Shown here piece after piece: positions 12,125 to 24,469 of a DNA stretch of 64,000 nt. Every line of letters begins with the position of its first letter. The first letter of the stretch is position 1. The notes under the pieces are model-generated. The model made no database searches and was not told where the DNA came from. It worked only from the letters and a program-made list of their open reading frames with translations. The position numbers and the translations under genes were made by a program. The stretch is from Branchiostoma floridae (Eukaryota > Chordata > Leptocardii > Amphioxiformes > Branchiostomatidae), in contig NC_049979.1 of the NCBI RefSeq assembly GCF_000003815.2, positions 19,711,201 to 19,775,200 on the forward strand. The letters run 5' to 3'.

Positions 12125-15100
12125 ATGGGAGGACAAGTCTCTCGGACCGACTTTGAGTGGGTTTATACGGACGAGCCCCACGCTACAAGGAGAAAGGAGA
12201 TCATGGGTAAGTTTGTAATTGGTGAATTGGGGAATTGTAGAGGCGGGACACCAGTTATTTGTACCCCGTGTATCAAGGGAGTCCGTTACGCTTTGAATCA
12301 TGGCGGGTGGGTATACTAAAGGACACATGATGCGTGTAGTATGTTTTATGGAACTCTATTGGATCATTAGCACATATCTATACGTGCGCGTTTGGATCAT
12401 AACTCTGATGAGATAGTTGAATCCTGCATTGAAGAATTGCCCTGCATTAGGCATGGCATGGAGACTTAGATAAACAATAAGGACACACCCCAATGATGCA
12501 GCACTCTCCAAAACACGTTCTTCGTGTTTGTCTACAGAAGGTCAGCGGTCTCTAAACGGTTGTGTATTCTGAAGTATAAACGTGATAAATCAATGCGTGT
12601 CCGTCAATTTTCGGTTGAAAGGCTTTAAAAATGAAGCAATATGGAAAGAATCAATTGTTTTCCCTGTCGCGTTATAATGCCAGACCCACCCCTATCCTTT
12701 TGTTAAACAGTCTTCTTCATTTGCTGCATTATAAAGCGCGCCCTTGATTATTGTAGTAAAAGGGTGTTGTCACGCAATATAATCTACAAGGTCAGTTTAA
12801 CCAAGGAGCCTGTAAACCGGTCTGTCATCATCGTCTTAAGGTTGTTTACTCTTATCACGTGGTCTGCCCTTTTAGAAAAAGCTTTCTTTTGGTAAATGTT
12901 AACAAATCGATTACACAAGCCCCGCGCCTATTAATAGGAATTGTTTGTTTTAGGGTAAAATATTAAACGGTGATATAGTATGTACTTTCACTGGCCTGAA
13001 GGAAGAGGTATAAGTGATACGCGTCAGGTGGGAAGAAATCAGTTGCCATAAAACAATATTGACTCACTTTTATGTGCCAAAGCTGACGTCACGTCGACCT
13101 AGTGGTCAGTGTGTTGTTTAGTCCTGTTGTATGAGCGGTTCTTTAGTGACGTTTATTTTACTTAATATCAATGAAATCGAATCAGACCTCTTTGGAACGA
13201 ACATATATGTATAGAGAGTGAGAGATAATTTTGTGGAGCAGTAGCTCTAAGTCGGCAGTGACTGTAACTTGACCGACCGTCAGCCCAAGAAAGAAAAGTT
13301 TCTTCTGTGCCGTTCACCTTTGCTTTTGTTTGACTATGCGGTGTCACGGGTCGTTTGAATTAACCAGTTCCAACCTGTGAAGACATCGAAAGAGCCACAT
13401 GTTGTACTTGTTGTACATGTTGAAGTTAACAATAGTTAGTCATAGGCCCGTTCTCTTCGGTACCGGCAAAGCCCAGTCCTGTTCACATTCGTGGAACGTA
13501 CGGTGTTTCTGTGTAGTTGGATCAGTGAGGCTAACCGCAGTATACAATGATCTATGGCCAAATGTTCTATTAGCCTCTACCAGGCTCCGTGGATCGGTAG
13601 AATCATTATCCTCAGTCCACGAAGCCTGGTAGAGGCTAATGTTCTATCACAAAACATCTGAATTTCATAATTTGTTCCCCAAGTCTAAGACCCGGCCCGT
13701 CGTGGACTCGTCGCATGACGTACAAATGTGACAGGAACCTTAAGCTTGCTGACTATACTGCAAGCAAGTGATTCACAAGACAAATTACCATGCTGACGAT
13801 GTCATTGCCGACATCTTTATGGGAAGTATTGATAAGTAAGGCTCCATCATTCCTGGTATGGGTGGAGCAACCTGATCATTACCCAACGGTCTTAAGCAGC
13901 TTGTGGTGTGCTGTGCCTTAAGCCGATTTACCTGATTTCTAAGCAGAGGTTCGGCTCTGACGTGTTTTTAGGTGTCGTGATTTCTATTCTGCACTACCGG
14001 TCGTTTGATTTACCCGCGATTTTGAAGTTTTTAACGGACTATTTACGAACAGTTACGAAAGCACCGGAGGGGGGGGGGGTGTTACACAACGTGTGTCCGA
14101 CAGGTGTGATTGTATGGCTGTCACATGAGACAATGCGATGTGTGTCAGAGGAGCGGCTCTTTTTTTAACATGCCGACATCTGAACCCCCCGGCTGACTGA
14201 ATAAACTAGGGCGGCGCTAAAAGTGCAATCTCATTCACTGTGATATAATGAGGGTGGAGAGAGATAGGTGCATATCGTATAGTTTTAGATTTACAATAAA
14301 GATGAGACATTCAGGTACATAGTTTTAATGAAGTCTGCAACAGAGTTTCATATAGCATCCGCCATATATTTCCTCCTTTTCCTACGTGCAGCTTCTTTTA
14401 CAAGTCCATAGCTACATACAGATGGAGAAAATTCGTACTATATCACACCAAACTACCAATGTCACTTCGCTTGCTAAACTACATTCAGAGTCTTCTATTT
14501 CATTCTATGAAGAGTGCACACATTTGTGTTGTCTGTGTACTGTTATGCTTTTTCGTTCTGTTTGATTTGGGGCTTTTAATTTTCAAGAATCAAGATTGTA
14601 TTTTAGTCTCTGTGTGTACATGTGTGTGAGTTGGATGGGAGTGGGGGTGTGGGTGGAGCGCACAGAAGGAGGATGAAAGACACTATGAGACACTTTGACA
14701 ATAGGAAATTATAACTGTGCCTACCGTAGATTCACAAGTTAGTTTCATTCTACTTTGTTTAATCAATGATAGTCTCTGCTAAACACACACGATTATCATG
14801 GATTAGAAAATCAATCCGTCTATGTTTACCCTTGTTAATCCTGTATTGTTTCAGCTAAGTATCCTCAGGTGAAGAAGTTGATGGGACACGATCCGAACCT
14901 GAAATACTGGGTGTTCACAATGGTCGCCGTGCAGCTGACGATAGCCTACATGTTGAAGGTAATTCTGAAAGTGTTAAGCACCATATTCTGAATCAGAACA
15001 TTCAGCTACAGTACTTTTAAACACAAGCCGACCCACACAAATTTTTGACTGTACAGCACCAGACTTTGACAAGAGATGAAGCACAATGTTACAGATAGCA

Positions 15101-18070
15101 ATGTACATCCGGGCCCTTCAATCATCACTGAATAGAGGCGGAGGACGCTACAAGCTGTCTGCAACGTTTGATGACGTCATAGTATACCATCCTACCAATA
15201 GTTGAAAAATTCTTATTGTCGAGTCTCCAAGCTACGACTGTTTTGACGTACTCGTTTTAGGTGTTTGTATCGTCTTTTATGCGTTTTTCTATTTTGGACT
15301 GTTTTCTTTATGACTTGATGACTTCCAGCCAAACGTTTCGAAAGCGTATCGAATGTCATTTCTTGACAAAGACTCACGACGTCACGAAATTTGGCTTGTA
15401 TTGGCACGGCCGTATATTTGACACATCTCATCACCTTTAAGTGCCTAAGCATGTTACCTCGAAACGAAAATGCCGTTTGTTTTGATGTTCGCAAAATCAT
15501 ACGTCCAATTAAACTCTCTGCAGCGTTACTACAGCCCACGTTTTGAGGTGGAATAATTACCATTATTACTTGCAAAACAGGCGGACAACAACGATTTAGA
15601 TTAAGATGAATTGGGTCAAATTAGGTCACATTACCAGGTGTTCAGGTGATCTTGTTGATAGGAAACATCCCGGAGAACACACACACACGCAGACACACAC
15701 ATGCATAACGTTACACACACACACACAAACACACACAAACGCACACACAGAAGCGCGCGCACATACACACGCCCACGCAAACACGCACACAATTTGAAGA
15801 CAGTAATTGTGTCTTGCTCTGAAACCATATCTACAAACGAAAGATCAAGTCTTGTTGTTTTATATGTCTGCTGTAGGATGCTTCCTGGCCACTGATTCTA
15901 TTGACTGCCTACGTCATTGGCGGGACCATTAATCATGTCATGCTTATCGCTTGGCACGAAATTTGCCACAACCTCGCCTTCGGGCATGCTCGGCCTCGTG
16001 CGAACAAGGCCCTCGGCATCTTCGGAAACGTCATCATCGGTTTCCCGGCATCCATCTCGTTCAAGAAGTACCATCTAGAGCATCACAAGTTTCAGGTAAA
16101 TTGTTACATAACGTTATACACCTTATACACAAGCAGACCATGATATTTAGAACAGTGCCAACAGGAATGAACATCGAAAACTTGCGTGAAACAAAACATA
16201 TACAAATGCACCTGTTACTCAGAGAAATCGTGGAATAATTTTCCTTCTCTCAATTACTTTGACTTCACAGGCCCAGGACGGTTTTGACCCTGACCTTCCG
16301 ACTGTGTTTGAAGGTCAATTCTTCTGTAACTCGTTTGCGAAGGCATTGTGGGTTTTCCTACTGCCCGCGTTCTACTCGCTCCGTCCCTTGGTGGTGAGGC
16401 CAAAACCCATCACAGACTACGAGGTCATTAACCTCGTGCTGGTGGGCATTGCTGACGTTCTCATTGTGTACTTCATGAGCTACAAGGTAGGGAGCGCTCA
16501 TACACCTCATGCTTTGACTCCTTTTTCTGATAGATTGAATGCTGTTTGTGATGGACAATTCAAGAAATAAACTAACTTATTTATATTTTATTATCACGAG
16601 AACCAACCTATTTTGAAGCCGCTCTTAAACATCGAACACAACCGTCAAAATAAAATGTAACGTTACATATAGGTTTTTTTTATGTATATGATTATTTTAA
16701 CACATGACCGACTACTCAAAATCACTGCAATCATTGTACTGTGGAATTTTATGTACATAGCTTTGCAGCAAAGGACCACGAAGAATAGGCTAATTATAAA
16801 TCATTCAGTATGTTCAAACGTGCACTACTACTATCTCATTGGCTGTACTGCTAATTATGTTAGGGAGTTGGGATCGTTTCGATGATGTTAACCTTATCGT
16901 AAGTAGGATTTGGTCATATAGTATCATACTTTATATTTCAGTCTCTACTCTACCTGGCCATCGGTACCCTCCTAGGCTTGGGGCTCCATCCCATGGCTTC
17001 GCATTTTATCGCCGAGCACTACATGTTCATCAAGGGCCAGGAGACGTACTCGTACTACGGACCAATGAACGCCTTTACTTTTAACCTGGGGTACCACATG
17101 GAGCACCACGACTTCCCCAACATTCCGGGATGTAACCTACCCAAGGTACATTCAACTTACCTTTTCCAACAACTGTTCATTTGTTGAAAACGTTATTGGG
17201 AACAAGTATTGAAACATTGGATTACTTTTAAGCCGAATATGCAAAGAACTCTTCCACATGTCAATCAGAATATCAAACACGCTTCCATCATTGTCATCAA
17301 GTCTTCCTTTCTGTCAAATTCTGAATTATCATTTAGGCCATTACATAGAGTCATTTTAGTAGTGGTTGGAAGAAAGACTCGGATGTGTTACTTTAGTATG
17401 ATATCGGCAAAAGTTTAATGCCCGAATAGTGTTTTTGTCAACATTTAACAAGTAGCGTCACGTCTTTACAGAAGCGCACCTTTGCAACTCCTCAGAGGAA
17501 GGACCTACATGTATATACATAACGTCCTTGCTTAAACGGAGGAATGTCAGAAAAGAAAGGTAGCGAGGGACATAGATCTATGAAACAAACAAAAAATATC
17601 AAACAGGCCAGGTTGTCACATCTGCTTGGAGACTTTTTCGAACGTCACCGCAAATATACAAAAGTAACGGTCTCCTCTGTCAGCACTGGAAAACCAGTGC
17701 TGAAGTGGTCGTCAGCGCTGGAAGTCCAGTGCTGAGGCAGCTTCAGCACTCGAAGCCCTCCTGTCACCTTTCCAACGAAAAGACAAAATTTGCGTCAATA
17801 TAAAAGTACACAAAAGAGGTTCCAATACACGCTCCCTTTCCACGCATCATGTCGACCAAGTTAACACTAGTCCTCTGTTTCCATGCATCACAGTTAAAGG
17901 AGATCGCTAAGGAGTACTACGAGCCTCTGCCGTCGCACTCGTCATGGCCGAAAGTCATCTGGGACTTCATCATGGACCCGGCCATCGGGCCCTACTGCCG
18001 CATGAAGCGCCGCAGTAACAGGGCAAGGGACAACGGCAGCTGCGACGACGACCCCGACAAAGACATGTAG
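12125..18070 (+). CDS. DEGS1-like: Sphingolipid delta4-desaturase (DEGS family), copy 2, complete
   Basis: Six exons: 12125-12206, 14855-14958, 15877-16095, 16271-16486, 16942-17145 and 17894-18070 (stop TAG). All borders are GT-AG and the frame is unbroken. The product is 333 residues, close to the family's usual 320-325. It starts [20 protein letters not shown]. Gly2 with Ser6 fits an N-myristoylation site, as known for mammalian DES1. Histidine boxes are HEICH (89-93), HLEHH (128-132) and HMEHH (259-263), the same positions as in human DES1. The hydrophobic stretches are those of a four-helix ER membrane desaturase. The substrate would be dihydroceramide, giving ceramide or phytoceramide. 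Differences from copy 1 include HEICH for HEIAH, HMEHH for HNEHH and an Asp-rich tail (CDDDPDKDM). Both copies have LAFGH after the first box, where mammalian enzymes carry other residues at the last position. The start is fixed by the conserved N-terminus. Copy 1 ends 8.5 kb upstream. Confidence 0.96.
13571..13638. mobile_element. 68-bp palindromic MITE with 9-bp target duplication (DEGS copy 2, intron 1)
   Basis: The ends TAGCCTCTACCAGGCT / AGCCTGGTAGAGGCTA are inverted repeats, and the arms extend to GTGGA/TCCAC. The element is flanked by perfect 9-bp direct repeats ATGTTCTAT (13562-13570 and 13639-13647). It is non-coding. Its TA...TA ends and 9-bp duplication match three other elements in this window. 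Confidence 0.88.
15676..15790. repeat. CA-rich microsatellite
   Basis: Interrupted (CA)n tract in intron 2 of DEGS copy 2, just upstream of exon 3. The Thr/His-rich ORFs here are artefacts of the repeat. Confidence 0.95.
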
Positions 18071-18088
18071 ACCGTTTGCATCTTTTAT

Positions 18089-18387
18089 TAACCTGGAATC
18101 CAGTCTCCTCGTGACACCGCCTACCGTAGTTAGTTTAGGCTCTCCACGGGGCCAGTGTAGCTCTCAGCCGCCGTGTAATTTACACCCGGTAGGATTTCAC
18201 GCAGTTAGACTTAATTTGCCGAGTTAATTGCCGGCTAATTATCCCACTGGCACTGGGCTAAGTCTAACCCCTGAAAATCCTTCCAGGCGCGGCCGATTCC
18301 CCCGGCGGCTGAGAGCTGCACTGGCCCCGTACAAAACCTGCGCTAACTACGGTAGGCCGAGCCACAATTAGACTGGATTCCAGGTTA
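18089..18387. mobile_element. 299-bp foldback MITE with 9-bp target duplication (DEGS copy 2 3'UTR)
   Basis: The ends are TAACCTGGAATCCAGTCT and its exact complement. The arms continue imperfectly for about 85 bp (CCTACCGTAGTTAG and CAGCTCTCAGCCGCCG find partners). Flanks ATCTTTTAT at 18080-18088 and 18388-18396 are identical 9-mers. A TTAA-type duplication is formally possible. However, removing the element plus one 9-mer restores sequence that aligns with the neighbouring tandem repeat unit, which favours the 9-bp reading. It sits 18 bp after the stop codon, so it would be transcribed in the 3'UTR. Confidence 0.88.
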
Positions 18388-18390
18388 ATC

Positions 18391-19195
18391 TTTTATCTAA
18401 GTAATTAAGTAAGGACCGGCGGATTAATATCATTCAGGACGTACAAGTTGATGGTGGCCACCCAACAATACTAGTCAGGCGGACCCAACCTTACTACTTG
18501 CGTGCAGTAGAACATTTTTTTGAATATTATATTGATAAATGCAGTAATCCTTTCACATTAAAGTGATGAGGCTTATTTTGGTAAGCTAAGACAAAACTAG
18601 GCTGGTGAATCACTTTGAAAGGACATACCAAGGACCTCTTTGGACGTACTCAAACTATTTTATCTAAGTAGTAAAGTAAGAACCGGCAGACAAATATCAT
18701 TCAGGAAGTACAGGTTGATGTGGTCACCGAACAATATTAGTCAGGCCAAGGAGGTTGAAAGAGGGGAGGCGGACCCAACCTTAAGTTACTACTTTCGTGC
18801 AGTAGAACATCTAAGTTCATAATGATAAATGCGGTAATCCTTTCACATTAAAGTGATGAGGCTTGTTTTGGTAAGCTAAGACAAAACTAGGCTGGTGAAT
18901 CACTTTGAAAGGACGTACCAAGGACCTCTTTGGACGTACTCAAACTATTTTATCTAAGTAGTAAAGTAAGGACTGGCTTACTAATGTAATTCAGGAGGTG
19001 CAGGTTGCTAATGGTAACCGAACAATATGAGTCAGGCGGTCTCCACCTTACTACTTTTGTGCAGTAGAACATCTAAGTTCATATAGATAAATGCAGTCAT
19101 CCTTTCACATTTAAGTGATGAGGCTTGTTTTGGTAAGCTAAAAGACAGAACCAGGCTGGTGAATCATTTTGAAAGGGCGTACTCAAACACTGAAA
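18391..19195. repeat. Tandem repeat, three units of about 250-290 bp
   Basis: Units start at 18391, 18658 and 18948, each opening with TTTTATCTAAGTA. They share blocks such as CCTTTCACATTAAAGTGATG and GTAAGCTAAGACAAAACTAG. Unit 2 carries a roughly 20-bp insertion and unit 3 is the most diverged. The repeat lies in the probable 3'UTR of DEGS copy 2. It is non-coding. Confidence 0.9.
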
Positions 19196-20076
19196 AGGGT
19201 ACAGAGACATACATTGTATGGGTAGATGTGGAAGAAACAACATTAATATATTTTACATGTTAGTATTTGTGATCTACGTCCAAATTTTGCGCTAGACGAA
19301 TTTTGTTTTCTTCTGTACACCAGTGCATGACATGCTTTGTCAAAGTAACTTGCAGAAAGAGTCTCATCAAATCCCAAACATGTGGCATTTATATTGATTT
19401 GTGCCTTTGTGTTTGCAAATGTGTAAAAAAAAAGAAGAGATAAGTGTGTTGGTTGTGGTCAAGAGAGCTACAAGGTTATTGCGAAATATGCCCTCGGTTT
19501 TTTTTGGCAAAATATGTTATGCACATACTACAGCTTTGCAACTGAATGTATAGTTTCATGTTGGTTTAGGAGCCAATTGCAGTGCTAGATTCTTCCACTT
19601 AGTCATGTTTGCATCTATGTTTTTACAGCTCTACTATGTAGTTGCTTTAACTTCTTATGCATTTCAAAAAATGTCAAACACAACTGACAATTGTATTTTA
19701 AGAATGCCAATTTTCTTCCCTTGGTCTTCCTGTGACGTTACTATGTAAAGTTACTGCAGAAATTGTTTGGTTGTTATCTAAATTTGAGAGTATTCTTTTT
19801 AGCTCACACAAACTGGAGATGTGCTGCTGATGAAATACTGTGTGGTATAGAAAATGTATATGTGGATGTTTGTCATGTAGTATATCCGTAGAGAAATTGC
19901 TATGTCGAATTGTAAACACATGGCTGCCCGTTGTTGTGTCAAGCTTTCAATGTTCTTCCATTCTTTAAGTTTATCTCGGCAACATTTCGTACAATGCTAT
20001 TAGTACTTGTGCATAGATTCCATGACGCTGCTGCAGAGAGGTGAACACTTGTGAGATTTGTTTGTCTCTTCTGAGT

Positions 20077-20082
20077 AATAAA
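20077..20082 (+). terminator. Polyadenylation signal AATAAA, probable 3' end of DEGS copy 2
   Basis: AATAAA is followed by CACTTTTCCTATTGTGCA and then GTCTCTCC. It is the first good plus-strand signal noted after the stop at 18070, giving a 3'UTR of about 2 kb that includes the MITE and tandem repeat. Unverified. Confidence 0.45.
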
Positions 20083-20982
20083 CACTTTTCCTATTGTGCA
20101 GAAAAAGAGAAGATTGTCTCTCCCAGATATGTATGATATTGGTATGCTTCTCCCAAATGGAAGCTGACAAGGTCCTTCAATCTGTAGTTACACCTTATCC
20201 TGTAAGGAGGCACTCTTGAAAGGCAATAACATATGTAGTGGTTGTGTTGTCATTTCAAGGCAAGCACATATGTTCTCTATGTCTGCTTAATATTTCAATA
20301 CATGGGAACCCAAACAGTGAACAACCCAAAAAGTTCATTATATGGTTCTGATAGCGGTCCAGTCAATATTTAATTGCTGACTAGAAAAAAAAAATCAGTT
20401 CCATTTAAATCCTGTATTTTCTACAGCTCAGTTGGATGAGCTTAACACTATTTAATACAGCTCCTTGCATCTCTATGCATAGTTAAACATATTGCACCAT
20501 GTCATCAACAACTTTCATACCTGACAGTTTTCCTTCTTGGGTTAAAGAGTTTTGACAATAGTATCATGGCTGTTGTGACAATGGATCATCATGTCAATTC
20601 CTACTAAAGACAACAAAGAATAATACCTATAAATCTTCCAAACATATACATGTACTTCAATTTAATTTCCAACAGTAACTTACCACTTGTAATCATAACC
20701 TTAATCCAGCTACTAATATTCATCTGACCTACGTGCCAATCTCAAAATGTATTTGTCAATATACCAGTGGTGTCATGAATGACTATTTGCCTTGCAAACA
20801 TCTCCGAAACCACCACTTCTGAAAAACAGCAAAAAAAAGAACCAGTTTCTTTTATGTGGTACTAAAGCTTCTGTCTATGACACACAGGTGTCACTGTAGA
20901 GAGGTATGCTACTTTTAACAATCAATAGCAACATAGTAAGTGAACTTTTACATTGGCTCTCCACTTGTCACATTGTGAGGAC

Positions 20983-21402
20983 TAGGGGTGGGTACCAGTA
21001 CAGAAAATTCAGGTCCAGGTCCGGTTCAGGTCCAGAGGATCAGGTCCAGGTCCGGACCTGAACCTGATGCAGTATGACTCATACCAATGGTCCATTTAAC
21101 TACAAAGAAATCTGTTTGGTGGAGTATTAGACTTACACTGGCGTTTTAAAATCCTACAACGCTAACTGCACCTGTACAATTGGCTGTAAAACTTGGTAGA
21201 AATTACTATAAACTCTACTCTACTCCACTCTTTTCTTCCACCTGCAAGCGCCAAAACGTGTGAATGCCTGATAAAATAATGTTAATTTTCTAATCAGTCC
21301 AACATGCGGTCCACCTAATTTTTTTCAGGTCTGGTTTTTCTGTACCGGTCCAATAAGAAAAACCGGTTTTGTACCAGTACGCTGTACTGATACCCAGCTC
21401 TA
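20983..21402. mobile_element. 420-bp hAT-like non-autonomous element
   Basis: The termini TAGGGGTGGGTACCAGTAC and GTACTGATACCCAGCTCTA are imperfect inverted repeats. Flanks GTGAGGAC (20975-20982) and GTGAGGAT (21403-21410) form an 8-bp target duplication with one mismatch, the length typical of hAT. Just inside the left end, AGGTCCAGGTCCGG-type motifs repeat. There is no transposase ORF. Confidence 0.82.
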
Positions 21403-23400
21403 GTGAGGATCAAATGCCAGGAAAATTTCAGTTATCAGTAGGACTGCTCTGAATGGTCCTGAAATTTGAGTGACAGACCATTGTTTGCAAAAACCATGTA
21501 GACATGCAGCTATATGGTATGATTATATATAGAGAGTGTGAATCCATGATGGTAAAACAATCTCAGACACTATGATGGTAAAACTATCTCTGCATTAAAA
21601 ATGATACACAGATAAATTGATATGTTGGCTGTGACTGAATTGGTGATGTAGACTTAACAAAAGGGCACTTAACTCCAGAAGGGGGAACAATTGCAGGGCA
21701 ATAGAGACTCTAAGCAGAGGGTCAATTGTTGATAAGATATCATTAATAAACCATTTTTGATTGATTGATATAAAAGAATAAGTAACAAGTTTTTCTTATT
21801 GTCCCTGAACTTATTTTTGTGACCTAACTTTATGCAGGCCTTGTCAGGCACATTGTATTGAGCTATAGTCTGAGATTGCTTATAACTCAAAGGGTACATG
21901 GGAGTTATGTAGCTAATGTTTTTTGATGCCTGCAGGACTAGTGGGTACTTCATCGTATACTGTGCATATAGCACGCATTTTTACTTCTACAAATTATCAC
22001 CTATTAGAACATAACACCCCCTTCTGGAATCAATGCTACTTTATGACCTAATGTTATACCCATGAAAATAGCCCTCAGAATGGTTACAACAGGGATATGG
22101 AATTGGTATAAATACAACTGTGACAAAAAAACACCACTCATTTAGTGCAACCTAATATGCTATCATAGCGATAACAACTGATATACATGTACATGTCCAA
22201 TGTACATGCCTTAAAAACAACAGAAAGAATAAGACATAACTTATTTGGACTAACCAACATGATTCTATGCGCATTCAATAAAATAGAATACAACATAACT
22301 GTCATTACCTATAGTCAACATAATCCACAAAATACTATTCCAAGAATAACATTAACATTTATATATTATACCAACAAAGTACATAAGATGTCATAATAAC
22401 TTAAATCAGTATAGTATAAGTGTATTAACATTTTGGACCCATTCCAGTACACACATATTATAATTCTCTTTACCCCGGTATCTATATATATCTGATGATA
22501 TTCTAGAGGGCAAATTTACAACTGGTGCAACACTTCTCTATTGAAGAGAATAAGCAGAATTGCAACCCATGCTAGAAATAAGCATCACAATATACAGAGA
22601 ATTCCTATTCATTGAGATACTGCTGACTCATATATAATATGAGAGATGGTCAATAAAGTACCATTGACAATAAACTACTTTTGCATTGAAATAGCTCATA
22701 TTATGCCACTAAACAAAATTGTATTTCCTGTTTTGATCTGTTTTATGTTCTGATGATGAAGACTGCCAAATCCAAAATACTGATAATTTGATCAGTAATG
22801 TCATGGAAGCATTTAAGGAGCGAAATTCATGTCAGAGAGAGAATTTTATGACAGAACAATATTGAGGTAACATGCACAAATCTTTCAATGGCATTCTTTC
22901 GTGCCACACATTGACTGAATGAACAACTTAATAAAATTGCTCTAATGTCTTGGCTTTGTACACATGACTCCCAGCAAAACATTCAGTATTTTGCTGGCCT
23001 GGCAAACATAGAATACATGAACATAGAGGAAATATTTGCTAATTCCTAAGAACCATACATTGTAATGTGAATTTGTTTCCTACACTTTTGCTGACAATGC
23101 ACAAAATATTACAAATGGCAAATGGAAATGTCACAATGTCAGGTCTATTCCCAAAATATAGTGGACAAAAAAACAACACTTGTCTGGTCACTGGATACAA
23201 GTTTGTTTTGTAAGGCAATGGCATCAGTCTGGTACAGTTCTAGTGGACACACTGTTCGGTAGACATGGTACACAGTCAAGACTCACTGAAAGGAAAACAA
23301 GCATGGTGATCCTATTCTTGAATTTCCTATTCTCACATGCAAACTTGCACATGATTGGCCAATCTGCAGCATTGCTATCATTGATGTTTATGACAACATA

Positions 23401-23555
23401 TAGGGCTCGAAATACCAAAAACTGTTTCCTGCACTTTGTGATTCATACATTTTTGTGTGCTATTGAGCCAGTAGTCTTCTAGCTTGCCAAATTGCTAGTT
23501 GTTCTGTAGTCTTCAGAACTTTGCTGCAAACTGCAGGTGGGTATTTTCAGCCCTG
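23401..23555. mobile_element. Small MITE related to the element at 3033-3379
   Basis: The ends TAGGGCTCGAAATACC and GGGTATTTTCAGCCCTG are inverted repeats resembling the CAGGGCTCGAAAT ends at 3033-3379. No convincing target duplication. Non-coding. Confidence 0.5.
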
Positions 23556-24469
23556 CTATACATGTAAGAGTGTTACAAAGCAACAGGTTCACCATAACAC
23601 ATAATACTTGCCCCAAATGCCTGGCCTTTATGCAACATTTTCTTGTAGTTTGAACCTTGTATACCATTATTTGCACCCAGACAATACATAAAGTACAGGT
23701 AATGTTGCTGTCACAGTGTGAAGATATAGTTCTAAAGGCAAGAAATTTACCTGCCCAGAAAGCTCTTCATTGAGGTCACATAATCTCAGTTATTTGGTTC
23801 ACAAATTTTTCTTAAGCCATAGAGAAGTTAGGCAAAACATTTACCAATACCAGTATCTTGAAGTCCTGTGCCCCTCTATAATGTGGCACCTTGAATCTTG
23901 ACTTAAAAAAAAATGCTTTTTGTTTACAAGCAAAACCATGTGTAGCTGATCTTTTCTGTCTTTTCATAACATAAACAGATATTGAAAAAGGAAATTTCAT
24001 TTATAATAATGTAAGGAGGTACATATCAAGTACCAGGATTGTATGGCCCTAATGAAGTATAACAGATATGCAACTATTTGTTGTTAGGACTGAGGACTCT
24101 TTCTTGATAATTTCTACACACTACATTTAATATGGCAAACAATGTAGATATTTCAAGCCAAATGACATGCAGTGGTGAGACAAATAACTTGGATCTATCA
24201 CAAGCATTGCCTATACTGCATCACAAACCATCACCAGCTAGATACAAACAAACAGATACGTGCATATATGAAATGAGAAAGTAGGGTTGTTTTTACACTC
24301 TGAACCTGTACAAGAAACATGACATGAATGTAACTACCATGCAAAGGGGAGAAGGAAAACCCACACAGTTTAGCTCCAGAAAAGCTGTTAGCAGCTGAAT
24401 GCGATTAAAAGTTCAAACCTCAGCCAAAGACACATTCACGCAGCCAGGCACTACAAAGTCCCCTATTGT

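Larger units (their letters stand above)
19196..24469. other. Non-coding stretch between DEGS copy 2 and SLC25A29-like
   Basis: AT-rich, with no exon recognised on either strand. It holds the DEGS copy 2 polyadenylation signal (20077), a hAT-like element (20983-21402), a smaller MITE (23401-23555), and presumably the minus-strand 3'UTR of the carrier gene just left of 24470. Confidence 0.5.

Noticed and set aside
15606-15895. Thr/His-rich frames near DEGS copy 2 exon 3
   Set aside because: Translation of the CA-rich microsatellite.
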